Assembly (NCBI GenBank): GCA_019916065.1
Contig: CM034233.1
Location: forward strand, 55,235,947 to 55,299,946
Direction: 5' to 3'
DNA: 64,000 bases
From: Vitellaria paradoxa
Taxonomy: Eukaryota > Streptophyta > Magnoliopsida > Ericales > Sapotaceae
The position numbers were made by a program, and so were the translations under genes. Numbering within the stretch: position 1 is the stretch's first letter; each line of letters begins with the position of its first letter. Under the pieces are notes generated by a model that was given only the letters and a program-made list of their open reading frames with translations, had not been told where the DNA came from and made no database searches. Shown here one piece after another: positions 45,960-57,271 of this stretch.

Positions 45960-47236
45960 CCACAAAAATTAATATAAATTTATAAAATTTATAGTCACGT
46001 AATTCATGTCATGAGTAAAAAATTTAAAATTTATAAAAAAATTAGTAAAATTTTATGAAGTTTCAAATGAACCCTTGGTTATAATTAGCACGAATAAGTG
46101 GCTAACTAACTACAAACAAAGTAACTAATTGAAATCAACCCCCAAAAAAAAATGGGATTGGATGCCCTGCCATCGCTATCTGATTGTCAGCGAGCATGCA
46201 CCCACAAAAACTAAACAAGTTTAAAGGCCAGGTTTAGCTGTAATAATCAATTAAAGAAGGTCCCTTTTATAAATTAAATTCCATATAAAAAGGTAACAAG
46301 ATGACAAAAAAGAAAATAGAAATGTATCAGCTGTCATCTTCATGTGACATTACAGATTCTTCTTATATTAATTGTTCATGCTTGGAAATTAATTTAACTT
46401 AGTGGGGTCGATACATATATATATATATATATATATTCCAATTGTGCTACCAAAAATCTCATTAGCTCCATTACGTCTACTTCAAATGTACTTGACGTTC
46501 TTTCCTTACATAAAATTCATTTATGATTGAGTCAACGTTAAATTAAAAAAAAAAAAATCGTCTCTTTCAATATATATAATCAAGAAATTTACCACCATCC
46601 TAATTCACAATTTATTTTCGACGATACTTATAGTTGACTTAAAATATAGCGCTATCTCTTGTAGTTGTTGTAAAAATAAGAAAAGTTAATTGAAGACGAA
46701 TTAATCAATCAGACGATTTACAGCCGCTTTTCTTGTTTTTGTAACACATAACTCAAAAACAGATGGTACTTTTTGCTACTCTAAGATTTTAAATAAAATT
46801 TTTTCTTTTCAATATTGAGCATTACATAATCATTTCTGAAATTCAAAACTATGTTATGAATAAGAAACTCTGCAATATCTTATTCAGGCAATATTAAAAG
46901 GGGGAAAAAAATATTTTATATCAACAAATGTATATATATGTATAAAATCTTTCTCAGCTAATTCCGCCATAACAACGGTGACACTTTCGTCTTCACTTAC
47001 ACTAATTTTAGCTTAAGATAAAATTAAAGAAAAAGGAAAGTATAATGGTTAATATTTACTAATTTTTTTTTTATTTTCGTAATCCAATTAAAATTAAAAT
47101 GAAACGAAGGGTGCGTCTTTTATTTTCATTTTCATTTTCATTTCCAACTTTTTCTCATTTTTCTTTTCATTTTACAAATCTAATGTTCAAACACACCATT
47201 ACTTAAAATACTGTCCCTAATTAGTTTGCTCGAAAG
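45960..47236. other. No gene recognised
   Basis: AT-rich DNA with a TA repeat near 46415-46436 and homopolymer runs. Nothing coding was recognised. Confidence 0.4.
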
Positions 47237-47531
47237 CATGTGATGATTTATCTTCTGATACGAGGAAGTCCGCAGCCGCTACCGTAAGAGTGTGCACTGG
47301 GTGAAGCCCGTTCTGTGACCCTAACCGACAAAGAATCACAGAGAGTAAATTAACTTAGGCAAGTCCTAGCTGACCGGCACAGCCGAGAAACCTGTTAAAT
47401 GGCCCTCCACAATTAGAGGAAGGGTTACCCCCGGAGAGGAGTCGAACCCGAGACCTATTGGTCCCAAGTCCTTCAGCCCGCTATCCGAACCAACTCAACT
47501 ATCCCTTTCGGGGCCATGTGTTGATTTATCT
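47237..47531 (-). mobile_element. tRNA-derived SINE with 17-bp target duplication
   Basis: CATGTGATGATTTATCT (47237-47253) and CATGTGTTGATTTATCT (47515-47531) are direct repeats with one mismatch. Between them is a 261-bp element on the minus strand with a tRNA-like head: TAGTTGAGTTGG (box A, 47502-47491) and GGGTTCGACTCC (box B, 47449-47438), spaced as in an internal pol III promoter. The body lacks any ORF and ends CTCGTATCAGA without a long A tail. The near-intact duplication implies a fairly recent copy. Which plant SINE family it belongs to cannot be decided by eye. Confidence 0.92.
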
Positions 47532-48955
47532 GTAATATTGATCATGTGGTTATCCATCCTCCGAAACCAAAGGTATCTCTGGCAGTAGTACTATCTTACA
47601 ACTCCATTAGAATACGAACTTTTCAGAACACGAACTTGGCCTTTATTGATTTTTGCTTAGTGCACTCTTAATTTAGTTCTTCCACTTCAATTGAGTCCTC
47701 AGCAGCACTTCCCCCCACCCCCCAAGCTCCTCAGCAGCACTTCCCCCCACCCCCCAAGCAAATCAGACCTTGCACTATATACTGCTCAATTTGTTGTTTG
47801 CAAGAAATGAAAACCACAATTCTTGTGACCAAAACAATACTGAGAGAACATGTAGTGATTCTATTACTTATGGATTTGAAATTTGGAGAATTTTGTGTTT
47901 TTTTTATTTTTATTTTTATTTTTTATTTTAAACGTGAATTGCTTATATTTAGACATGAACTTCACTGTAAATTTGAGTTGTTTCATAAATTAGATTATGA
48001 TGAATTTAAAAATACTACAAAAATAATTATTTATTTTTTATATTATTTAACTCAACTACTTGAATTTATATTATTATTGTATAAATTAATTATTTTACTT
48101 GCATCTTTGGACAATTTAATCTCAAATTTATTATCAAACTTATTCATTTGAAATTCAGAGTTATCATTTCATAATAATCTCATCCGCTATTTTTATCAAG
48201 CATTCGAGCATGCGCAGCGCATATCTAACATACATGTTAATGCATGATGAGTTTAAAACTCCTGCAATTGTTTGCCCCCTTATGACTATTTGCATATGTT
48301 TTACTTGTACTTGGTTCAATTTTTTGGGTCTGGACTCGAAAGCCCAGAATTTACTCTCTATCGATCATGATTTAAGTATCATCCAAGATGACCAATATCG
48401 TGGCGTCTTGAATCATTATTGAAGAAGGCCACACAAAGATAACCTTGTCTTGGTTGAGACTTGCAAATATCACAGCACCACACTAATAAATAGAGAGAAA
48501 GCGACGAGATATTTGCGATACCACAACATATCAACGAGACCCAAAAAAAAAAAAAAAGACTTCACAGTAATAAACATCAAGCCATTTCAGCCTTCAAATT
48601 TGGTTGAGGGAGACATTGGCAACTGGTTGTTGATGTTTGTGAATTCTTGGCAATCGTCCAAGACTCCACATTTCACAATCGCCAAGCCCCTCATCGCCGT
48701 TAGACCATCGTCGCCTCATTACCATTGCTATTGTACAACCTTCCTCTAGAAGCTTCGAACTAATTGATGGTTTGGCAATTCTGTTTGGTGTTTTTTATTT
48801 TTTATTTATAATGAGTCCTGATGAATACAATTGTAAATAATAGCACATATGACGTGTCTCAACATGATAGGCTCCACTCGTTCAACACCTTTACACCATC
48901 TACAGAGCATCACACGTGTGATTTATCACCCTTGCTTATCAAGTCTTGAGGGAGC
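47532..48955. other. No gene recognised; includes C-rich duplication
   Basis: AT-rich DNA with open frames at 47798-48151 and 48450-48749 that show no domain. The last 100 bases before 48956 may be the 3' end of another copia internal region, because CTTGAGGGAGC directly precedes the LTR. Confidence 0.4.
47696..47758. repeat. 32-bp C-rich tandem duplication
   Basis: TCCTCAGCAGCACTTCCCCC and its continuation CACCCCCCAAG occur twice at 32-bp spacing without mismatch. The minus strand has four G6 runs, a possible G-quadruplex. Confidence 0.93.
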
Positions 48956-49137
48956 TGTTAGGAAATACTTGATGTTATTTCTTTTGATGATGTATCAATA
49001 ACTTTTAAGATTCGATATTCATGTATTCATTATTTGCATCTTTTGAATCCTTGTATACAACCTATATATATCTGAAGAAATCCACACATATTCTACGTGT
49101 GAGAATACAATTGAAAACAATTGCGTTGTGTCTTTTA
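48956..49137 (+). repeat. Copia element E LTR (about 182 bp)
   Basis: Starts TGTTAGGAAATACTTGATG and ends next to a Met-tRNA-type primer site. The last bases read TTTTA where CA is expected, a single-base change. The downstream gag of this element lies 14.4 kb away at 63624 because element C is inserted. Confidence 0.75.
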
Positions 49138-49146
49138 TGGTATCAA
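49138..49146 (+). other. Element E primer-binding site, split by element C
   Basis: TGGTATCAA here continues as AGCC after 63553 once element C and one copy of its ATCAA duplication are removed, giving TGGTATCAAAGCC. The insertion thus destroyed the primer site. Confidence 0.8.
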
Positions 49147-49638
49147 TGTTAAACTTTAATATTTCATATAAATCATGAATAGAATTTGAAACCACATAAT
49201 ATCATTCCATTAAATAATTTGATTAGAATACACACCGTAGCTTGACTGAGAATCCACTGCAGTAGTTTCCTTATCTTGTTCACAATCTTAGACTTATCAC
49301 ACACACTTGCCCGTGAAACAATTAGAATCTTTCTCTCCTTTTCTACAAACTCTGATGGGTAAAGGCTATAGTGAATTCTTTATATATTGTAGACAGGAGA
49401 GAGAGGACCTAAACTTATATATATTAACCCTAATAGGGTATTCCCATCATAACCCTAATAAGCTCCACATTTAAACCCAATCCATAACATTACCTTAGAC
49501 TTAGCCCAATAATCTTTAATAATCAATTATATTAATTAGACCCTTAACAGTATTTTGGACTTGTTTGCTAACCTGATTTTATTGAAATAAAGAAAACCAC
49601 AATCAATAAAACCCACATTATAAAAAAAATGTCTAATA
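49147..49638 (-). repeat. Element C 3' LTR (492 bp)
   Basis: On the plus strand it runs TGTTAAACTTTAATATTTC to AATGTCTAATA and is homologous along its length to 63074-63548. Confidence 0.9.
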
Positions 49639-50323
49639 TTCTCCTACTTGGGTGTTATTAATTGTGTAGTTATTTTACTTATAAAACAGTTTATTAAAAA
49701 ATTCCCAAGTTAGTAATATAAAACTTGAATGTGGCCACAATTTTAAGAAAACATAACACAATCCAAATAAAAGTCTAAGTACCATAATTCTGTCAAATAA
49801 ATAACCAATATTAAATCATGGTAGTCATAGTAACGATTATAGAAACAAGACTATCAACAATTACAATATTAGTTTACCTATTCACATAGATTAATAACGT
49901 GGTTAACGTGGAGTGAATATTAGCACCATAATGTGATTAAATGTGCTAATTTCATTTCAATTCTACTTTTGGTCTCTTATAAGACTTATCATGCTTCTCT
50001 AAAAAGCCATCCACAAGATTTCACCTAGAAATCTCTATAGTGATAAGCAGTCATACTTAGGAAAATCTTAAGACTTTCAACAATGACATGTTATAACATT
50101 GATGATATTAAAATATTATGCATATTAATTAATTATCCGCACAATATTAGGAATCCAAAGGAAACATTGTCAATAAAAGACAATTACAAATAGTTTTAAA
50201 CGAATTCTCACTAGTTAAGTACATGAAAAGATTCAATTACACCCATATTAAAAACATGATTGCGGAAGGTTTCAGGTGCAATTGCCTCGTTCAAAGGATT
50301 AACTACATGTATTTTGTAGAAAT
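49639..50323 (-). other. Element C 3' noncoding internal region
   Basis: Sequence between the RNase H remnant and the 3' LTR, with a purine tract AAGTAGGAGAA next to the LTR on the minus strand. No gene. Confidence 0.6.
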
Positions 50324-50722
50324 TTATTCAACTACTATCTCTCTATTTTGTACCATCTCCTGAATAATGAGATACTTTATGCAGATATGTTTAGAACCAC
50401 TAGAGTCTTTGTTATTATTTGAAAAATACACTGTTGCCTTACTATCACAATAAAGTTTTATTGGTTTGGAAATGGAATCCAATATCATGAGCCTAGAAAT
50501 AAAATTCTTCAACCATATAGATTGCGTTGTTGCACCGTAACAAGTAACATACTCTGCATGCATAATAGATGAAGTGACTAGAGTTTGTTTCACGCTCTTC
50601 CATGATATTGCTCCACTAGCTAGCATGAATATATACCTAGAAGTATACTTTAAATCATTTGAACATCCAACAAAATTTGAATCAGAATTGCCTATCACCT
50701 CAAGATCATCAATATGTCTATG
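50324..50722 (-). pseudogene. Element C RNase H remnant
   Basis: The minus strand reads DDLEVIGNSDSNFVGCSN, then ISWKSVKQTLVTSSIMHAEY and IKLYCDSKATVYFSNNN, the standard copia RNase H segment. The connection to reverse transcriptase is broken by solo LTR D. Residues before DDLEV in the open frame come from the inserted LTR. Confidence 0.85.
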
Positions 50723-50723
50723 A

Positions 50724-52357
50724 ACAAGTGACCGCTCTTTAATTTGGTAGTGGCTCACTCTCAAGTATAAGAGGTCGGTTGAGTTTAGTCAAGGTAAGTC
50801 CTAGGTCATCTTCCACAAGGAGCAAGGGTGTGCCTAAATCTTTGGAAAAACTTAGTTTCGAAAACACTTGCGAAAATCTTAAAAAGAAAAGATGAAAATC
50901 TTTTTGGAGTTTTCGAATAGGGAATTGAGATGATTTGAAAGTAGTTGAAAGAATGATTTGATACTTTAAAAACACAAGTTAAACTAAAAATGACAACACT
51001 AAGAAAACAACCAATTCTGAAAATTAACAACTGACGTGAACTGTGCTTAAACAATTATGTGAATGGAAACACTTGGCTTTAACCTAGTCCTGTAATGTCC
51101 TCGAAGGCTTGAACTCAAATATTTAATTAACTCAACCTAATCTTTACACATGTAAAATTAGGTCGGAAGATTCACCGTTAGAATACCCTATTTCGTAAAA
51201 AATTGTAATTCTGGGGTTTTGAAGTCAAGTTCGAAATCACCGGGACATGAAATCGAGCTCCGATTCACGCTAGTGTAACAGAAATCAAGTGTATCACAGG
51301 TTTTCGTTTTCGAAATTTAACCTAGAATTACAATTATTACGTTGTCCTTCAAAAGAAAATAAATTCATTTCAATTTGCTTTATCCGAGCCCAAGTCTTTC
51401 GATTTCATTACGAACCTAGGTTAAAACCAAGAAAAGCCCTAGCCTAGCATAGCAAAAGTATAAACAAAGCAATTCGAAAAGAAAAACATCTCCATCATGT
51501 AACAAAATACAAGAACGAAATAGATTGAAAAGCTTTAAAACAATTTCGAAAGCAAATTCACCCAAAATAGTTCTACGAAATACTACGAAGCGAACAGAGA
51601 AGACCAAAGCACAAAGAACATGAAATTCAGATTAAAACGAATTAACAAACAGAACTTACACGTAAATCTTATTGCAAAGATAAAATTAAGCTTGAACAAT
51701 CCAAAGCTAAAATCAAAACCTTAACCCTAATCTAAACTAAACTAAGAAAAGAGAAGAAGTGCGTAGGGTTTCGACCCCCTGTACAGCAGAAATTTTTCCC
51801 TTTTATATTATCACATAGTTCAAGGGCATAATGGTAAAATCACACTCTAAACATCATCCTGAACATGTGCTGGAGAAGTCATCAGGGGCACCCGTGGCTT
51901 GGTTGTCAAAGGTGTTTGATGAAGTTCCCAACGAAACAGCCCCAAACACCCTCTCGGCGGGCGCCCATCTGATTAAGGATGGGGCGCCCGTGGGTAGTGA
52001 GGGGCGCCCGTGGGTAGCTTCCACCAATTGCTCAATGATATGCCTCTGACACTTGAACTTTTTCTCCAAAAGCACCCTCGGTGGGCACCCATTTGCTTTT
52101 GGGTGGGGCACCCGTGGCCTCTATGGGGCGCCCACCACTTTTGAGGGGAGCCCATCAGTTCCAACTTCAGCACCTTGCCTCCTTCAGCTCACATTTACCT
52201 CTTTTCTCTTCAATTTGATCACCAAACACCTGCAAACATCCACAAATATGCAAATTAGCTCACTTCATTATAACTTATAAGATTTATGAAGATAAAACAC
52301 TTAAAACCCATTGCAAAAATCATGATGAAATAACATTATATGCACTCAATCAACAAG
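50724..52357 (-). mobile_element. Solo LTR D (1624 bp) inserted in element C
   Basis: ACAAG at 50724-50728 and 52353-52357 flanks a sequence starting TGACCGCTC and ending CAATCA (50729-52352). A perfect 5-bp duplication, TG...CA ends and no internal domain define a solo LTR. On the minus strand it has ATATAAAAGGG near 51805 as a TATA box and ends with CTTGTGGAAGATGACC-type sequence typical of long plant LTRs. The region 51885-52150 is a cluster of GGGCGCCC/GGGCACCC motifs. Minus-strand open frames there are not considered genes. Confidence 0.88.
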
Positions 52358-52359
52358 TA

Positions 52360-52914
52360 TGAAATCTCTAGTATGCTTCAAATAACACATCACTTTCTTA
52401 GCAGCCACCAATGTTCTTAACTAGAATTAGACATATATCTACCAAGTACACTTACAACATATGATATGTCAGGCCTAGTACACACTTGTACATACATCAA
52501 ACTCTCAACTGCACTAACATATGGTACTTTGGCCACGGATTGTTTTTTAACCTCATTCTTGAGACATTGTTGCTTACTATATTTATCCCCCTTTGTTATA
52601 TGAACATGCCAAGGCTTACAATTCTCCATGTTAAACCTTTTCAACACCCGATCAATATAAGCTTTTTTAAATAATCCCAAAAGATTATGAGATCTATATC
52701 TAAAAATTTCAATCCCAAGAGCAAATGATGCCTCTTCAAAATCTTTCATATCAAAAGTTTGAGATAATAAGTATTTAGTATCATGCAACAAACCAAGTCA
52801 CTACTAGCAAGCAAAATATCATCAACATATAAAATAAGGAAAATATATTTTCTCCTACTAAACTTGGAGTATATGCTTCCAAAATCCCAAATATGCATCA
52901 TAACAACGTTTTCC
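52360..52914 (-). pseudogene. Element C reverse transcriptase remnant
   Basis: FSRRKYIFLILYVDDILLAS carries the copia catalytic YVDD. ASFALGIEIFRYRS, AYIDRVLKRFNMENC and CTRPDISYVVSVLGRYM follow. A frame change separates these parts, and the tail VAAKKVMCYLKHTRDF is read just before solo LTR D. The N-terminal half of reverse transcriptase is missing where LTR G lies. Confidence 0.87.
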
Positions 52915-52944
52915 AATTCATTATATCCCAATTCATTATATCCC
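52915..52944. repeat. 15-bp tandem duplication
   Basis: AATTCATTATATCCC occurs twice head to tail at the edge of LTR G. Confidence 0.9.
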
Positions 52945-52949
52945 ACATA

Positions 52950-53632
52950 TGCTATTAGGAAGTTAGAAATCCCTAGCTCGAGTACTGAATAACGAAGAGC
53001 ACAAAGGTAGTGAACTCTCGGTTAAGGCTTCCAAATTTTGAGTAGATCGTTCACGTAAACCTTCGATCGTAACAATAAACCAGTTGCATAGACATGCTTA
53101 GTAGGTGTTTAATTTCACTTCTACAAAACTGATTTGAGTTTGGTTAAGGATAGAACCACTTACCAAACCCCCAAAATCCTTCGGCTTCCTCTCAGTTCCA
53201 AGCTCTCTCTCCCGATCCTAAAATATTCGCTCTCTCTTCTCTTATACGTATGTATACACATGTTTGGCTTAGGTTCCAAGGCTTCTATAGGTCCTTATAC
53301 TCCTCCCTCTAACTCCTACTATAACCAAATATTACAATGAAGAAACCCTCAACTACAATGTACATAAACCAAATCAATCAGTCAAAATCACAAAGGTAGG
53401 GTGACCCTTTGGGCACCTCAGCCACCCACATAAAGGGTCAGGGCACCCTTTTAGACCCTCAGGCTACCACTTTGTGCCAAAATTGGGCTAAGCTCAAAAA
53501 TTTGCTCATTTCTTCCAAAATCTCAATAATTAACATCCCTAATAACCATAATTGATTTAAATGGTACATTATAACATTCTAAACTTTTAAAATTCATCAA
53601 ATTCCATTAATATGACAATCCGGGATATTACA
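52950..53632 (-). mobile_element. Gypsy-type LTR fragment G in element C
   Basis: On the minus strand it starts TGTAATATCCCGGATTGTC at 53632, a start typical of chromovirus/Tekay-like Ty3/gypsy LTRs, and contains the usual GGTAAGTGGTTCTATCC segment. The left end is uncertain: TG at 52950 is possible, but no 5-bp duplication matches. The adjacent copia coding sequence lacks about 150 residues, so a deletion accompanied or followed the insertion. Confidence 0.6.
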
Positions 53633-54809
53633 TACCTTGTAGACTAAGGATTGCATCATTATAAGTGACTAGATCTACAACGGCCCAGTATCATAATCAT
53701 TTTCACCCAATAACATAATCATCAAATATAGCAGATTTTCTCTACCTCGCTAATCTCCTAATGGGTTCTACTTCAGCTAGTTGTGGAGGTGGAAGATCCT
53801 CTTCTATGTGATGAATATGAAATATTTGTTCTTCATCCAATCTCCTAGGTTTAAGCCTGTATGTAACCTTTTCACGTACCATGGCTATAAGAATATTCAC
53901 ATACTCACTATGAGATGTCATATTTATAGCCCTACCACAATCTTTATCACATACATCATATTCCACAAATTTAGCATTAATGGACTCCACAGTCTTTGTG
54001 CCACGATTAGGACAATAAAACCTGTAACCTTTAGACCATTTAGGGTAGCTTATGAAGTAGCAACAGGTTGTTTTAGGGTCTGTTTTCTTGTTTAAAGGAT
54101 TATAAATTTTGACTTCTGCAGGATATTCCCAAACACCAAAAAAAAAAAAAAAATGATTCAAACTTAGTTTTCTACTTGTCCACAATTCAAAAGGTGTCAT
54201 AAGAATCGATTTACTAGGCAATCTATTCAAAATATAGAGGGTAGTCTTTAATGCCTCACCAAGGTGTCCTGGCAAGTTGCTTCTAGCCATCATGGATCTA
54301 ACCATGTCCATCAGCGTGCAATTTCGCCTCTTTGCCACACCATTTTGCTTGGGGGTTTCAAGCATAGTGTATTGAAAAACAATTCCACCCTCTTACAAAT
54401 ACTTGGTAAATGGTCTATAAGTGGTCCCATTTCATCATATTTGCCATACTATTCACCACCACGATCAGATCTCACAATCTTAATAGTTTTCTCTAACCGC
54501 TTTTGAACCTCAGTTTTAAAAATTTTTAATATATCCAGTGCTTTTGACTTTCTTTAATTAAATAGACATAACCATATCGAGAAAAGTCAACTATAAAGGT
54601 TACAACGTATGAATGACCAGATAAGGTGGCTGACATAGGTCCACTAATATCAGTGTGAATGAGCTCTAAAAGGTTTTGACTACGAGTGGACCTTTTTTCT
54701 TTTGGTCTTAGTCAATTTACTCCTGAAATAATCAGCACAATTTGTGAAATCTAATTTGTTAAGAAAAGGTAAAATGCCATCTTTATGAGTCTTGCTACTC
54801 TTGCTTTTG
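53633..54809 (-). pseudogene. Element C integrase and linker remnant
   Basis: Next to element B the frame gives SKSSKTHKDGILPFLNKLDF and NCADYFRSKLTK, the Cys half of the integrase zinc finger with its second Cys replaced by Tyr. Integrase core C-terminal sequence follows (ETPKQNGVAKRRNCTLMDMV, LPSKSILMTPFELW). The linker to reverse transcriptase ends DLVTYNDAILSLQG at 53639. Stops and frame shifts interrupt it. Confidence 0.85.
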
Positions 54810-54814
54810 AAATA

Positions 54815-55951
54815 TGAAAATTTCGAGATATGCTGATGAAGATCCCAATCAATCAAACACAATCACACACAGAGATGAGTAGAATGCAAGATATGCAAGA
54901 AACGAGGAAACCCACAAAGGGAAACCTCAAACAAAACTTTCATTAATAAACAAACGTTGGTTACAAACTCAACTCCTCGATAGATCGACTCCTTGACTCT
55001 ATACTCTAGTTGATGTTTACTCAAATCCTCAATTCACCAACTCCTTTAGCGAAAACCCTTCAACTCCTCGAAGGCACAAGACTGACTCCTCAGTCGCTTT
55101 GCTGAATCCTCAGCGTGCTGAATCCATAGCGCTTACAAAACTCAAATCCGAACTCCTTCGAATTGAACACGAACCGTGTTGGCTAAGTTGTGGAGAGTGA
55201 TCAATCTTTAAGGCTCACAATCTCATGTGTATTCTCTCGGAGTGTGTCTCTCTTTTCATGTCTCTCTGAACTTGAAAACCCCAAGAGATATTTATAGAAA
55301 AACCAAGGTGGCTGGGGCTATTGAAGTAGTGTGTAGCTGAAGTTCCAGCTTGACACTCTGTCAGTTTTTTGACCTTATCTTTTCACTTACAATTCGAATT
55401 GACGTGATTCTTTTTGCTTGGAAAGAAAACTCAAAGGGCTACAACTTTCGTGTTTTAGCTGAAGCCTGAATCTATCGTCTTTGAGGTCAAAATCGCATTG
55501 GAAGTTGAGAACAGAAAGCTGTCATACTGGTACCTCGCGGGAACTCGTGAGAAGGGCACACCCGCGGCCTTCCAGTAGTCTTCCCACAGCCTTCCCGCGG
55601 TTTTCCTGTGACTCAGAGTAGCCTTCCCGTATGGCTTAATCTCTCTCGACTTTTTCCTACGGCCAAGTACGGTCTTCTCGCGTTCTTCCTGCGTTATTCA
55701 ATTTCGAACCTCTTCAGGACTTCTAGTCACTTTAGAAACTTGATTTTCAACCTCTTCAAGACTTCTAACCATTTTGGAAACCTGATTTTCAACCTCTTCA
55801 TGACTTCTAGCCCCTTTGGAAACTTGATTTTTTGAGACATTTTCGATTTCTAATCGACTTAGGACTCTAATGTCGTAGCCTACACTGAGTCTAAAGTACA
55901 TACAATTCTATTTGATCATGGATTTGCCAATTTAAAATTTTAGCCTTAACA
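54815..55951 (-). repeat. Element B 3' LTR (1137 bp)
   Basis: The plus strand starts TGAAAATTTCGAG and ends GCCTTAACA. It has three copies of the 42-bp repeat at 55718-55832. Confidence 0.93.
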
Positions 55952-56340
55952 ATCTCCCCCTTTGGCAACTCCATGTCAAAACTCAAAAAATGAAATTACA
56001 AATGAAAATAAAACTACATTAAGGCCTCAGTAAATTTGTCATCCATTCTATCAACACGTTCCAACTGATAACTTGTATGGCTGCACACTTAAACAAAATG
56101 ATCAAGGCATCATGTGGAATAAATAAAGAATTAAACATTGAATAAAACCAGAACAAAAAAAATGACACAAGATATTCTCCCCCTTAATTAACCATAACAA
56201 AAAAAATGACACAAAATATTCTCACCCTTAATTATCAATCAAAAAATTGTTCTCCCACTCGATCAACCAACTACTTTTCAAACTTTCTACTTTGCAAGCC
56301 TTCTCCCCCTTAACTATTCTCCCATTTTTTGACATGAATT
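55952..56340 (-). other. Polypurine-tract array of element B
   Basis: Purine tracts on the minus strand lie next to the LTR (55952-55966) and recur near 56176, 56218, 56250, 56302 and 56325, paralleling element A. Confidence 0.65.
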
Positions 56341-56805
56341 GACAAACTTGAAAGTATAATGGGTAATCTTGATCAAATCATTCCAAGTTCTATTTTCTCA
56401 AACACAAAACTAAACACAATTCCAACATTTTGGCCATACATAAATAGTAACAAATAAGAATTCTAAAAATCACCCTACTATTTATGTCATGAGTTGTTCA
56501 CACATGTCATACCAATGGTCAAATGCCTGTGCAATGTGTGAAATGAAGTTTAAGTGCAACTTGATTAATACTCTTCCCATACTCGCATGAGTTTCAAAAT
56601 TGCTCTTTTTGGACTTTGAATTGAATTGAGTAAGATATGCAGTGTTAGCTCTTCAACTAAATTCTCCTCAATTCATAGTTTTCAACTAAACACCAAATTT
56701 TCAATTTTCATCTGCCAAGTTTCCCTTCTTTTTCTTATTTACTTGGTGGCTTTCACACACTTATGAGTAGGTAGCCTTCTTCCTGTATCGTCAAACCCAG
56801 AGAGT

Positions 56806-56821
56806 GGTTATTTTGATAACC
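56806..56821. other. Conserved small hairpin in element B
   Basis: GGTTATTTTGATAACC, in the same context as in element A (near CGTCAAACCCAGAG and CATCAACAGG). Confidence 0.5.
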
Positions 56822-57271
56822 CACACATCAACAGGTTAGCTTTCACTCTATCCCATATGGTAGCCCTCTCAAAGTGATTTTTTTTTATGTAAGCTCAAGA
56901 GCAACCAATAGTCCAAAAAGGAGATTTATTAAACCAATTGAGTAGTGGAAAATATTTCTCATGAAGTACTAAACTTCGTGCAATTACAATTGGCACACCA
57001 CTGCCATAACAAGGAACAACAAAACATAGGATTCAAGTTCATCAAGTAATTCAAATTTATGACCACTATGTAAATCAAAAATTTTAATCCTGTGATTTTG
57101 AAGTGTGTATGAGGTGATAGAACATGCAAGAATATCACAAGGAATAGCATTGCACCAAAAAAAATTTAATTATCTCAAAAAAAAATAAAAAAATATCTAA
57201 TCTACAAGAATTCATAGAACTAAGTAAAAATAAAGAATGATGTACAACCTAGTTCATGAAAAAAAATGCCT

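Noticed and set aside
47438..47514. tRNA gene on the minus strand
   Set aside because: Boxes A and B are present, but I could not pair an acceptor stem, and the sequence continues into a 261-bp body bounded by 17-bp duplications, so it is a SINE head.
50806..52173. Minus-strand and plus-strand frames in solo LTR D as genes
   Set aside because: They lie inside an LTR bounded by TG...CA and a 5-bp duplication, show no domain and reflect GC-rich motif repeats.
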